Of a stretch of DNA of 36,995 nt, positions 15,549 to 23,935 are shown piece by piece. The stretch is from Caldilineaceae bacterium (GTDB taxonomy: Bacteria > Chloroflexota > Anaerolineae > Caldilineales > Caldilineaceae), in assembly GCA_022824685.1 (NCBI GenBank), contig JAJDZJ010000162.1:1-36995 (forward strand). The letters are read 5' to 3'. How positions within the stretch are numbered: the stretch's first letter is position 1; each line of letters opens with the position of its first letter. The notes under the pieces are model-generated. The model was given only the letters and a program-made list of their open reading frames with translations, did no database searches and had not been told where the DNA came from. A program made the translations under genes and the position numbers.

Positions 15549-17408
15549 ATGAAACGGATTCAGACCGAAATCCTCGTGATCGGCGGCGGCGCAACCGGTA
15601 CAGGCGTAGCCTGGGACGCCGCCCTCCGGGGCTTCCAAACTGTCCTCGTCGAAAAACGCGACCTCACCCACGGCACAACCGGACGCTACCACGGACTCTT
15701 GCACAGCGGCGCAAGGTACGTGCTGAAGGACGCCGACAGCGCCGTCGAGTGCATTCGCGAAAATCGTATCCTCCGCCGCACCCACACCCACTGTATCGAA
15801 GACACAGGTGGATTCTTCATCGTCACGCCCGAAGACGAAGACGACTATCCCGACCGCTTCGCTGCCGCCTGTCTCCGCCTTGACATCCCCTGCGACGAGA
15901 TCCCCGCGTCTACCGCCCTCCGCCGCGAACCCCTTCTGAATCCCCGCATCAGCCGCGTCTTCGAACTGCCCGACGCCGCCGCCGACAGCTTCCTCGCCGC
16001 CCATGCCACCGCCCAGGCCGCCCGCCAGGCCGGCGCCCTCCTCCTCCCCTACCACGAGCTGACCGGCCTCCACCTCTCCGGCGGGGACGGCAACCGCGCT
16101 GTGTCCGCCGCCGCCGTTCTCAATACCGTCACGGGTGAAGAGCTCCGCATAGACGCCGACCTTGTCATCAACGCCGCCGGCGCCTGGTGCGGGCAGGTCG
16201 CGGCCCTCGCAGCGGTTGAAGTTAACATGATGCTCGGCAAAGGCGTGATGCTCGCAACCAACGCCCGCCTGACCAATACCGTCATCAACCGCTGCAAAAT
16301 GCCCGGCGACGGCGATATCCTGGTGCCCATTCACACCGTCAGCGTCATCGGCACAACCGACCAGCAGGTGTCCGACCCCGAAAACCTCTCCATTGAACAG
16401 TGGGAAATCGACCTGATGCTGACCGAAGGCGACAAACTGGTGCCCGGCCTCAGCCGCAGCCGGATCCTGCGCGCCTGGGCCGGCGTTCGACCCCTCTACC
16501 ACGAGCCGCCTCCCTCCCATGATTCAATTCACCGGCCAGCGCCGCATCCCAACCGGCGCGCCTCCCAACTCGAAGCGTCCCCAGCGTCTCCCGCCAGCCG
16601 CGACGCCACGCGTGCCCTGGCCCTGCTGGACCACCGGCAGCGGGACGGCCTCAGCGGCTTTATCACCATCACCGGCGGAAAATGGACGACCTTCCGCCTG
16701 ATGGCCGAATCCGCCGTCGACGCAGCTTGCGCCCAGCTCGGCGTCACCCGCCCCTGCCGCACCGCCGAAACACCGGTCCCCGGCGTCGAACAGGGACACT
16801 ACTGGCTCGGCCACCGCCTCGACGAAGTCGAATCCGAAAACCAGCAGTCGGACCTGATCTGCGAGTGCGAACTGGTCACCCGGGCTATGTTGGAAGGCGC
16901 GGCGCAGCGCAACCCGACCGTTACTCTGGACGACCTCCGCCGCGACGTACGCCTCGGCATGGGCCCCTGTCAGGGCGGCTTCTGTACCTACCGTGCAGTC
17001 GGCGTCCTCCACCAGCTGCGCAGCGATGAAACCGCGTACGATTCCGGTGACTGGAAGGTAGCCCATATGCAGTCGCCGGCGCATCATCACCGCGATGGCC
17101 CCCCGGCAGATGGCGGCCCCGCAGAACACGCGCCGGCCGCCGTGCCCAACCCACGCCGCCAATCACCCGCCATAGACCCCTCTGCATCCGTCTCCCAGCC
17201 CAACCTGCTCCTGCGAGACTTTCTCCAGGAACGCTGGAAGGGCGTTGTGCCCATCCTTTGGGGCGACCAACTGCGCCAGGAAAGGCTGGATGAACTGATC
17301 TATCTGAGCATCCTCAATGCCGACCATCTGCCGGCCGATGAAGGGCAGAGCCCCCTCTCAGAATTCTATCGCTCCGGTTTCTCCTATCCAGGATCCCGCC
17401 TGACATGA
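15549..17408 (+). CDS. glpA: Anaerobic glycerol-3-phosphate dehydrogenase subunit A
   Basis: FAD-dependent catalytic subunit of the GlpABC complex, 619 residues, oxidising glycerol 3-phosphate to dihydroxyacetone phosphate. The N-terminal dinucleotide fold is VIGGGATGTGVAWD (about residues 10-23), followed by GTTGRYHGLLHSGARY, the DAO-family substrate loop. A BFD-like [2Fe-2S] domain has C438-x-C440 and C474-x4-C479 (GPCQGGFC). The end (FLQERWKGVVPILWGDQLRQERLDE) is typical of GlpA. Two Pro/His/Ser-rich insertions, around residues 320-355 and 500-550, look like flexible linkers and lie in very C-rich DNA. glpB follows after about 96 bases. Confidence 0.94.
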   Translation: MKRIQTEILVIGGGATGTGVAWDAALRGFQTVLVEKRDLTHGTTGRYHGLLHSGARYVLKDADSAVECIRENRILRRTHTHCIEDTGGFFIVTPEDEDDYPDRFAAACLRLDIPCDEIPASTALRREPLLNPRISRVFELPDAAADSFLAAHATAQAARQAGALLLPYHELTGLHLSGGDGNRAVSAAAVLNTVTGEELRIDADLVINAAGAWCGQVAALAAVEVNMMLGKGVMLATNARLTNTVINRCKMPGDGDILVPIHTVSVIGTTDQQVSDPENLSIEQWEIDLMLTEGDKLVPGLSRSRILRAWAGVRPLYHEPPPSHDSIHRPAPHPNRRASQLEASPASPASRDATRALALLDHRQRDGLSGFITITGGKWTTFRLMAESAVDAACAQLGVTRPCRTAETPVPGVEQGHYWLGHRLDEVESENQQSDLICECELVTRAMLEGAAQRNPTVTLDDLRRDVRLGMGPCQGGFCTYRAVGVLHQLRSDETAYDSGDWKVAHMQSPAHHHRDGPPADGGPAEHAPAAVPNPRRQSPAIDPSASVSQPNLLLRDFLQERWKGVVPILWGDQLRQERLDELIYLSILNADHLPADEGQSPLSEFYRSGFSYPGSRLT

Positions 17409-17504
17409 ACGCCCCCATGCCTTTGCCGGCCGCTGGTCAGGCGGCGCGTGCCGCGAGCCCCCGTTTCCGGCAAGCCCAAACCTTGAATGCGAAGCCGGGC
17501 TTAC

Positions 17505-18893
17505 ATGACTGATCTCCTCATCATCGGCGCCGGCCTGACCGGCCTTTTCGCCGCCTGCACAGCCGCCCGCGCGGGCCTCAACGTGCGGGTGATCGCCCAG
17601 GGCGCCGGAACGACCCACTGGCATGCCGGCACGATCGATCTCCTCGGTTACTTGCCGGATGGGCGGCAGCCTGTCGCGAACTGGATGCAAGCGCTGGGGC
17701 GCCTGCCCCCCGCGCACCCCTATCGGCTCCTCGGCGCGGCGTCAATCGCAAACGCCCTCGACGCCTTTCAGCAGCTCGCCGCCGCGGCCGGCCTGCCCTA
17801 CGAACGCGCCGCCGCCAGTATCGATTCCCCCGGCCCCAGCGCGCCCTCGCAACCGATTGACCGCGAAGATGACTCCCGCGGCCACTTCACAGACATCGCC
17901 CCTGGGCGGAACGGTCAGCTCATTTCTCCCGTCGGCGCCGGCCGCCCCGTCTTCCTGGCCCCCCAGGCCCAACTGGCAGCCTCCCTGGAAGATGAGCGGC
18001 CCTTCCTCATCATCGGATTCAACGGCATGACAGACTTCTACCCGGCCCTGATCGCCGAAAACCTGCGGCGCCAGGGCCGCGCAGCGCGCAGCGCTTCGCT
18101 TCCTCTCAGTCGCCTCACCAGCCGGCGTGATCACAACACAATCCAACTGGCCCGGCTGTTGGATCAGCCCGCCGCCCAGGAAAAGCTCATCGAAATGGTT
18201 TCGGAGGCAGCCGCAAGCGGTGAACGAATCGGCCTCCCAGCCGTCCTCGGTCTGAAATTGCACACGCGTCTCCTTGCCAAGCTGAACCAGGCCAGCTCGG
18301 CCCGAGACCGCCGCAAAACGCCTCCCGGCTCCCCGCTGCAGCCATCGTTTTCACTCTTCGAGATCCCAACCCTTCCCCCCAGCGTGCCCGGTATGCGCCT
18401 GGACGCATCCCTGCGCGCCCAGCTCACCCGCCTCCGCGTGCGCGTTGAAATCGGCATGAAGGTCTGCGGCGTGCGCGCATCCGGTCGCCGCATCGAGTGG
18501 ATCGAGACCGAAACCGGCAGCCGCCCTCTGCGCCACACCGCGCGCAACTACCTGCTCGCCACCGGCGGCATCCTCGGCGGCGGCATCCGCGGTGACCGCT
18601 GCGGCCGAGTCAAGGAAACTGTTTTCGACCTGCCCCTGACCGCCCCCCAGACGCGGTCCCAGTGGCTGCGCCCGCTCTTTCTCGACAAGCGGGGACACCC
18701 CGTCTTCCAGGGCGGCGTCCCTGTCGACACTCGCTTCCGTCCTTTGGGCCGCGACGGCGCGCCGGTATACGATAACCTGTGGGCTGCCGGCTCCGTCCTT
18801 GCCCATACCGATCCAATTCGCGAGCGCAGCCGCGAAGGGATCGCTATCGCGACCGGCTTTGCCGCCGCGCATTCAGTGGCAAAAGGTCAATGA
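17505..18893 (+). CDS. glpB: Anaerobic glycerol-3-phosphate dehydrogenase subunit B
   Basis: Flavoprotein subunit of about 462 residues linking GlpA to the iron-sulfur subunit. It begins MTDLLIIGAGLTGLFAACTAARAG, a dinucleotide fold; the ATG at 17505 puts this fold at the N-terminus as in the family, whereas the open frame also offers a start at 17487. The GGILGGGI segment and the final VLAHTDPIRERSREGIAIATGFAA block match GlpB. The stop overlaps the glpC start (ATGA). A Pro/Ser/Asp-rich insert lies at about residues 110-130. Confidence 0.9.
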   Translation: MTDLLIIGAGLTGLFAACTAARAGLNVRVIAQGAGTTHWHAGTIDLLGYLPDGRQPVANWMQALGRLPPAHPYRLLGAASIANALDAFQQLAAAAGLPYERAAASIDSPGPSAPSQPIDREDDSRGHFTDIAPGRNGQLISPVGAGRPVFLAPQAQLAASLEDERPFLIIGFNGMTDFYPALIAENLRRQGRAARSASLPLSRLTSRRDHNTIQLARLLDQPAAQEKLIEMVSEAAASGERIGLPAVLGLKLHTRLLAKLNQASSARDRRKTPPGSPLQPSFSLFEIPTLPPSVPGMRLDASLRAQLTRLRVRVEIGMKVCGVRASGRRIEWIETETGSRPLRHTARNYLLATGGILGGGIRGDRCGRVKETVFDLPLTAPQTRSQWLRPLFLDKRGHPVFQGGVPVDTRFRPLGRDGAPVYDNLWAAGSVLAHTDPIRERSREGIAIATGFAAAHSVAKGQ

Positions 18894-20278
18894 GCCAGGA
18901 TTCTCCACCCGACGCCGCCATGCAATCCGTTCTGCCGAACTCTGTCGGCATAAGCCTGAACGCCTGCATCAAGTGCAACATCTGCGTCAGCTACTGCCCA
19001 GTCTCCGAAGTAACCGACAGCTTTCCCGGGCCCAAATACGCCGCGCCCCAGTCCGAACGTTTTCGCGAGTTCGGGTACCCTTACTTCCAGGACCCCGCCG
19101 GTTCCAACCCCCCGGCACCTGGCCGCGGACGAGTCCCCGACGCGTCCGTCGACTACTGCTCAGGATGCCGCGTCTGCAATGAAGTCTGTCCAACCGGTGT
19201 CCGTATCGCCGAAATCAACGCCCGCGCCCGCGCCCTCATCGTGGCAGCGGAAGGCCTATCCCTGCGCAACCGGCTTCTCGGCCGCAGCGACCTGTTGGGC
19301 CGGGTCGGCAGCGTCGCGCCCGCCCTGGCCAATGCCCTCCTGCACCACCCTCTCAGCCGTCGCTTGGCCGCCGTCCTCTTCGGTGTGGCCGAAAGAGCTC
19401 CCTTGCCTCGCTGGCACAATGAAACCTTCAGCCGCTGGCTGAAAAGAACGCGGTCCCGGCGGCTTCGCAGCGAACGGAAAGTCGTCTACTTCCACGGCTG
19501 CGCGACCCAATATTACGAACCGTTCGTCGGCATGGCCGCTGTCCTGGTGCTGGAGCATCTTGGGTACGAAGTCGTCGTGCCCCCGCAGAGCTGCTGCGGA
19601 CTGCCCCTGCTTTCCAATGGCGAATTCAGCGCCGCCGAAACCTACCATCGCCGCAACGTGGCCCAGTTCGCCGACTACGTCCAGGCCGGCTACCCGATCC
19701 TCGGCGCCAGCACCAGCTGCACCCTCACCCTCAAAGAAGAGGCGCCGGAGCTTCTCGATCTGGAGGGAGACGAAGGCACGCAAGCCCTCAAGCGCAACAC
19801 CTGGGACATCTTCGAGTGGCTGCGCGAACGCGAAAATCAAGGCCAGCTGCCCGCCGACCTGGATCCCCTCAACAGCGGCCAGGAGCCCTTCATCCTGCCC
19901 TACCACGCCCCTTGCCAGCTGCGGGCGCATCGCATCGGCAAACCCGCGCTGGAGCTGTTGGCGCTCATTCCCGGCCTCGATCTGCGCGAATCGCACGCCC
20001 GCTGCTGCGGCATCGCAGGAACCTATGGCCTCAAATCCGAAAAGTACCAGATCGGCATGGACGTGGGAGCGGAACTGTTCGACTTCGTCGCCGCCCAGGC
20101 CGATACGTCCGACCCTGCCGTCCAGGGATCGGTCTCCTTTACAGCCTGCGACTCCGAGACCTGCCGCTGGCAACTGGAACACGGCGCCGGCCTGCCCTCC
20201 CGCCATCCCATCGAGCTGCTTGCAGCTTCATATGGCCTCTACGACCTGCAGGCGCGTCAGCCGCTGAACGAAAACTGA
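18890..20278 (+). CDS. glpC: Anaerobic glycerol-3-phosphate dehydrogenase subunit C
   Basis: Membrane-associated iron-sulfur subunit of about 462 residues that passes electrons from GlpAB to quinone. Two ferredoxin motifs are complete: C26, C29, C32, C36 (ACIKCNICVSYCP) and C90, C93, C96, C100 (YCSGCRVCNEVCPTG). The second half has two cysteine-rich CCG domains (PPQSCCGLPL and HARCCGIAGTYG), as in HdrB/GlpC quinone-interacting proteins. The start is fixed by a four-base overlap with glpB and AAAAGG upstream; a longer frame from 18779 overlaps glpB and is rejected. The cluster continues three bases later with the next gene. Confidence 0.94.
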   Translation: MSQDSPPDAAMQSVLPNSVGISLNACIKCNICVSYCPVSEVTDSFPGPKYAAPQSERFREFGYPYFQDPAGSNPPAPGRGRVPDASVDYCSGCRVCNEVCPTGVRIAEINARARALIVAAEGLSLRNRLLGRSDLLGRVGSVAPALANALLHHPLSRRLAAVLFGVAERAPLPRWHNETFSRWLKRTRSRRLRSERKVVYFHGCATQYYEPFVGMAAVLVLEHLGYEVVVPPQSCCGLPLLSNGEFSAAETYHRRNVAQFADYVQAGYPILGASTSCTLTLKEEAPELLDLEGDEGTQALKRNTWDIFEWLRERENQGQLPADLDPLNSGQEPFILPYHAPCQLRAHRIGKPALELLALIPGLDLRESHARCCGIAGTYGLKSEKYQIGMDVGAELFDFVAAQADTSDPAVQGSVSFTACDSETCRWQLEHGAGLPSRHPIELLAASYGLYDLQARQPLNEN

Positions 20279-20281
20279 ACA

Positions 20282-21373
20282 ATGGATCCTCTACGCACTC
20301 TCATCATCGGCGCCGGCGCCATTGGATGTTTTGTCGGCGGCAAGCTGGCCGCCGCCGGCCACGCCGTGACACTGGTCGGGCGCCCCCGCACAACCGCGGC
20401 CATCCAGGCACGCGGCCTGGAGTTGCGCACTGCCGGTGGCGCTACACAAACAATCCCCTCGATCAGTGCGGTCTCGTCAGTGCGAGATGCCTTGCCCGGC
20501 CCGTTTCATCTCGCCATTCTCGCGGTCAAGAGCTATGACACCGCCGCCGCCCTGGACGAGCTGGCATCCGCTGGAGCCGCGCCGCCGCCGGCGATTCTCA
20601 GCCTGCAGAACGGCGTCGGCAATGAAGAGGCAATAGCCGACCGCTTTGGCGCGCAGCGAGCCCTCGCCGGCACGATCACCGCGCCCGTGGAGGCGCAGGA
20701 GCCAGGTCTCATACAGGTCACGAAGCCCGGTTATGCCATCGGTTTGGCGGATTTCGGCGGCGGGAGCCGGGCCGCAAGACACAGCGATCAATCCTCCTTT
20801 CTCGCTGCCCTCGCCTCGCGTTTCTCCGCGGCCGGTCTCCCCGCGCAAGTTCACCAAAGCGCGCGCGACATGAAATGGTCCAAGCTCCTCATGAACATGA
20901 TCGGCAACGCCACCAGCGCCATCCTCGCCCAACCGCCCGGCGTTACCTTCGCCGATCCCCGAATCTCCAATCTGGAGATTGACGCCCTGCGCGAGGCCCT
21001 CCGCGTCATGGCAGCCTCCGATATCCGCCCTCTCAACCTGGAGAAATACCCGCTTCGCACCCTTGCCCCGCTCTTGCGCTTCGGCCCCCGCGCGCTCCTG
21101 CGGCCCGCCCTCCATAAAATCGTCGGCGGAGCCAGGGGCGGCAAAATGCCCAGCCTCTTCCTCGACTTGGACGCGGGCAAAGAGGGCAGCGAAGTGGGTT
21201 GGTACAACGGCGCAATCGTCCGCAGAGGCGGCGAAGTTGGCGTGGACGCGCCTGTCAACCGTCTGCTCACCGTTACCCTTCAACAGCTGGCGGCCGATCC
21301 GGGGGCGCGAGCGGGCTGGCGCGGAAACTACGCTAAACTGGCGGAAGAGGCCAGCGAACTGTCCGGCCCTTGA
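20282..21373 (+). CDS. Ketopantoate reductase family protein (ApbA/PanE-like)
   Basis: NADP-dependent reductase of 363 residues, longer than the usual 290-310 of PanE. The dinucleotide motif IIGAGAIGCFVGGKL is at the N-terminus, SLQNGVGNEE near 103, and the catalytic Lys region DMKWSKLLMNMIGNA near 196. About 50 extra residues near positions 250-300 (including GPRALLRPALHKIVGGARGGKMPSL) set it apart from true PanE. It starts three bases after glpC, so it is co-transcribed with the glycerol cluster. Either a pantothenate-pathway reductase or a related 2-oxo acid reductase acting on a glycerol-derived compound would fit. Confidence 0.85.
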   Translation: MDPLRTLIIGAGAIGCFVGGKLAAAGHAVTLVGRPRTTAAIQARGLELRTAGGATQTIPSISAVSSVRDALPGPFHLAILAVKSYDTAAALDELASAGAAPPPAILSLQNGVGNEEAIADRFGAQRALAGTITAPVEAQEPGLIQVTKPGYAIGLADFGGGSRAARHSDQSSFLAALASRFSAAGLPAQVHQSARDMKWSKLLMNMIGNATSAILAQPPGVTFADPRISNLEIDALREALRVMAASDIRPLNLEKYPLRTLAPLLRFGPRALLRPALHKIVGGARGGKMPSLFLDLDAGKEGSEVGWYNGAIVRRGGEVGVDAPVNRLLTVTLQQLAADPGARAGWRGNYAKLAEEASELSGP

Positions 21374-21433
21374 ATCGTGGAGATCTGTATCTTCGCGCGG
21401 CCGCGCAGAGAGGGGAGTAAGAGGAAAAGAGAA

Positions 21434-22324
21434 TCAGAGTCCTGGCCCAATCAGTGCGATCAGCCCCAACGCCAGGATCGCAAACGCGGAGTACTCCAGC
21501 ACGAGCTTGCGGCTCAGATGGCCCTCATGCAGGGCGTGGCGGGCCAGCCCTACGAACAAGTAGAAGATCAGCAGCAGGACAAGTCCGCCGCTTGCCCCGG
21601 TAAGAGGCAAGTAGTTCAACGCCCACGCCGCCTCGCCCAGCACAACCGCAACCAGCGCCGCATAGCGCAAAACGACATTCACTCTGGGCGTTACATCCCG
21701 CAGCAACTCAACCGCCAGCAGCGCGGCCGTCGCGGCAATCAAGGACCCTGAGAGAAGGCTGCGCGTTCTCGTCTGATACACCAACAGGAACAGCGCCAGC
21801 GCAGCCGTGTACGCCAGCACATTGAGCAGGATGCGGGCCTGACGGTAGCCCGCCGATTCACGGTCCACTGTCGCATACAGGTTGAACAGAATGATGGCGA
21901 TCAGTCCGCCGCTGAGAAGAGCGGCCCCGGCCTGAAAGAGCGGCGTTGTCACCTCCGGCGCCAGCAAAACCGCCAAGATCGAAACCGCGGCGGGAAGCCC
22001 CCAGAACAGCCAGGTGTGCCCCCCGCTTTCCGGCTCGCCGCCAAACGGGTCCCCTACATAGAGAGGATGTGTTCGTATCGCGCGTTCCGTGCCGCTGGCT
22101 GTGAGCAGCGCAATGAAGACGGCGATGACCGTCGTCTCACTGATCCGAATCGACATCGGCGAGCCCAGCGCGTTCAACGTCAGCACCACCGTCGGCAACC
22201 GCAGAAACAGACTGATCGCAACTGTCGCTGCAACCGTCCATGCCAGCACGCTCACCCGCTGTACAAAGCGGCGGTTCTGACCGTATACAGTGCCCGACTC
22301 TGTCGGCTGTCCCATCCCCGCCAT
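21434..22324 (-). CDS. Multi-pass membrane protein of unknown function
   Basis: Protein of about 297 residues with eight or so hydrophobic segments and short loops, no catalytic motif. It resembles uncharacterised Chloroflexota membrane proteins (DUF5656-like; recognition tentative). The frame is open to a TTG at 22405, but that stretch runs through a tandem repeat. The ATG at 22324 is a more reasonable start, with another ATG three codons later; none has a good ribosome site. It is convergent with the ketopantoate-reductase-family gene and divergent from the CHAT gene, sharing a 154-base region with the latter. Confidence 0.65.
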   Translation of the reverse strand: MAGMGQPTESGTVYGQNRRFVQRVSVLAWTVAATVAISLFLRLPTVVLTLNALGSPMSIRISETTVIAVFIALLTASGTERAIRTHPLYVGDPFGGEPESGGHTWLFWGLPAAVSILAVLLAPEVTTPLFQAGAALLSGGLIAIILFNLYATVDRESAGYRQARILLNVLAYTAALALFLLVYQTRTRSLLSGSLIAATAALLAVELLRDVTPRVNVVLRYAALVAVVLGEAAWALNYLPLTGASGGLVLLLIFYLFVGLARHALHEGHLSRKLVLEYSAFAILALGLIALIGPGL

Positions 22325-22387
22325 GGCCGGTCGACCGCCATCAGGCTGCTCCGTATTCTGTTGCCCTCCGGCGGCAAATGGCGAATG

Positions 22388-22429
22388 CCAGTTCCCTGTC
22401 TCCAATTTTCTGCTTCCAGTTTCCTGTTG
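22388..22429 (+). repeat. Three 14-nt imperfect tandem repeats in a divergent gap
   Basis: CCAGTTCCCTGTCT (22388-22401), CCAATTTTCTGCTT (22402-22415) and CCAGTTTCCTGTTG (22416-22429) follow each other without gap. They lie between the divergent membrane-protein and CHAT genes, upstream of both starts. A related motif in opposite orientation (ACTGGAAACC) lies just before the CHAT start codon. They may be binding sites for a regulator, or a slippage-type intergenic repeat. Confidence 0.6.
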
Positions 22430-22478
22430 GGAAGGATGATGATACTATAAAACAAAAAACAGCAACTGGAAACCGCAG

Positions 22479-23924
22479 TTGAGCGAATATACCAATTTCG
22501 ACATTACAATTAGCGGGGACAGAACCCCCTTCCCTGTTTTGGCATCATACCGCGGGCTGAGCGCCGCCTCTGCCTTCGGGCAGGATGCTCTCAATCCTGT
22601 CTGGTTGGAATATCTGGCCCGCCTGAGCGACCCGTTTCAGCCGCAAGGAGAGGAGTTTCTCGCCGAAATCGGCAGCAGGCTCTTTTCGGAGCTCATCCGC
22701 GACCAGGTCCGAGACCTCTGGGCCCATGCCCGCACCGACCTTGACGACGGCGGAAGACTGCGCCTCAGGCTCATCCTGCACCCACCCGCCGTCGCAGCCC
22801 TTCCCTGGGAAACACTCCACGATCCCCTCCGCAATCAGTCCTTCGCCGCCGACCCCAATATCTCCCTCGTCCGTACGCAGAATCTCGTGAGCTTTGTCGC
22901 GCGTCCCAGGCCGCTGGAGACGGCGCCGCCGCTCAAAGTCCTGCTTGTGACCGTCGATACGGGGGCCGCCGACACCTCGGTCTCCCATCTGACCGGTCAA
23001 GACCCGCGGGGCAATCTGCTGAATTCCAGCGAAGAAGCCGCTTCGGTCCGCGCCGCGCTCGCAGAGCTGGAACCGGGCCGCATCAATCTGGATCAGCTGG
23101 ACGGCCGCGTCACAGTTCAGCAGATTCGGGAACGTCTCGTAACGACCTGGCCCGACATCCTCCACTTCGTCGGCCACGGCAACGAGGACGGCCTTCAACT
23201 GTGGGCCGACGGCGCGCCTGCCTTCGTCTCCGCCGCCTCGCTGCGCACGGTCCTGCAGCAGGTCGAATCGGTCAAACTGGTCTTTATCAACGCATGCCTT
23301 GCCGGACAGGTCGACAGCGCCCGCCCCTTTGCCAGCCTCGCCCACCAGCTGCTCCAGAGCGGGCTGCCGGCAGTGATCGCCATGCGTTACGAGATCATCG
23401 ACCGCTCAGCCGCCAACTTCGCCGCCGGATTCTACCAGGGGCTCGTGTCCGGCCAGGCTGCCGGCTGCATCGATGCCGCCGCCAGCGCGGCCCGCAACCA
23501 CCTGTATATCAACAGCCCCGATCGAGTCGACTACGCAACCCCAATCCTCTGGCTCAATGCGGAAAACGGCCGCCTCCTTCCATTCGATGCCCCGCCCCGG
23601 TCCGCAGCCTCCCAATCCTCCGCATCGAGCTACTCGCATTCAACCGCGGGAATTCCCTCCCTCCCCCTCGACTTCAAATTGGCGGAAAAGGAGGCATGGT
23701 ACCGCTCCCTGCCCGAGACAATCTCCGATCCCCACCTCCCCTTCGAATACCAGCGCCGTCGCCGCATCGTCCGCCTACTGCTGCGGATTCTTCAGCAGGC
23801 CGCTGAAGAGCGAGAGCACGGACGGGCCATCGACGTCAGGGCCGCGCAAAAACGTCTGTCAACATTCGAGGAGGAAAGGCGCCACATCCAGAACATCCTC
23901 GACCACTGCCAGGATGGTTCCTGA
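22479..23924 (+). CDS. CHAT domain protease-like protein
   Basis: Protein of 481 residues with a caspase-like CHAT domain in the centre. The probable catalytic His is H233 in DILHFVGHGNEDGLQLW and the Cys is C273 in LVFINACLAG, the standard CHAT dyad. The N-terminal half (FDITI...WETLHDP, about residues 5-130) is the beta-rich leader often found in these proteins. After residue 380 come a Ser-rich linker and a helical tail with many charged residues. The start is TTG, with GGAA six bases before it; no in-frame ATG lies near, and the early beta-strand supports starting here. CHAT peptidases often act in cell-suicide, surveillance or processing pathways; the neighbouring gene, 11 bases downstream, encodes a membrane ligase-like protein that could be partner or target. 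Confidence 0.88.
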   Translation: MSEYTNFDITISGDRTPFPVLASYRGLSAASAFGQDALNPVWLEYLARLSDPFQPQGEEFLAEIGSRLFSELIRDQVRDLWAHARTDLDDGGRLRLRLILHPPAVAALPWETLHDPLRNQSFAADPNISLVRTQNLVSFVARPRPLETAPPLKVLLVTVDTGAADTSVSHLTGQDPRGNLLNSSEEAASVRAALAELEPGRINLDQLDGRVTVQQIRERLVTTWPDILHFVGHGNEDGLQLWADGAPAFVSAASLRTVLQQVESVKLVFINACLAGQVDSARPFASLAHQLLQSGLPAVIAMRYEIIDRSAANFAAGFYQGLVSGQAAGCIDAAASAARNHLYINSPDRVDYATPILWLNAENGRLLPFDAPPRSAASQSSASSYSHSTAGIPSLPLDFKLAEKEAWYRSLPETISDPHLPFEYQRRRRIVRLLLRILQQAAEEREHGRAIDVRAAQKRLSTFEEERRHIQNILDHCQDGS

Positions 23925-23935
23925 ACTCTGATGCC

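Noticed and set aside
15270..16520. 416-codon minus-strand frame opposite ptsI/glpA
   Set aside because: Same cause; it runs across the boundary of two well-supported genes and has Gly/Val/Asp-rich composition.
21395..21406. GCGCGGCCGCGC palindrome between convergent genes
   Set aside because: Only four paired bases around a four-base loop and no T-run, so not credible as a terminator; a short GC palindrome is common in this composition.
22443..22451. AT-rich TACTATAAA patch as a promoter for the CHAT gene
   Set aside because: A plausible -10, but no acceptable -35 at 15-19 bases; left unassigned.
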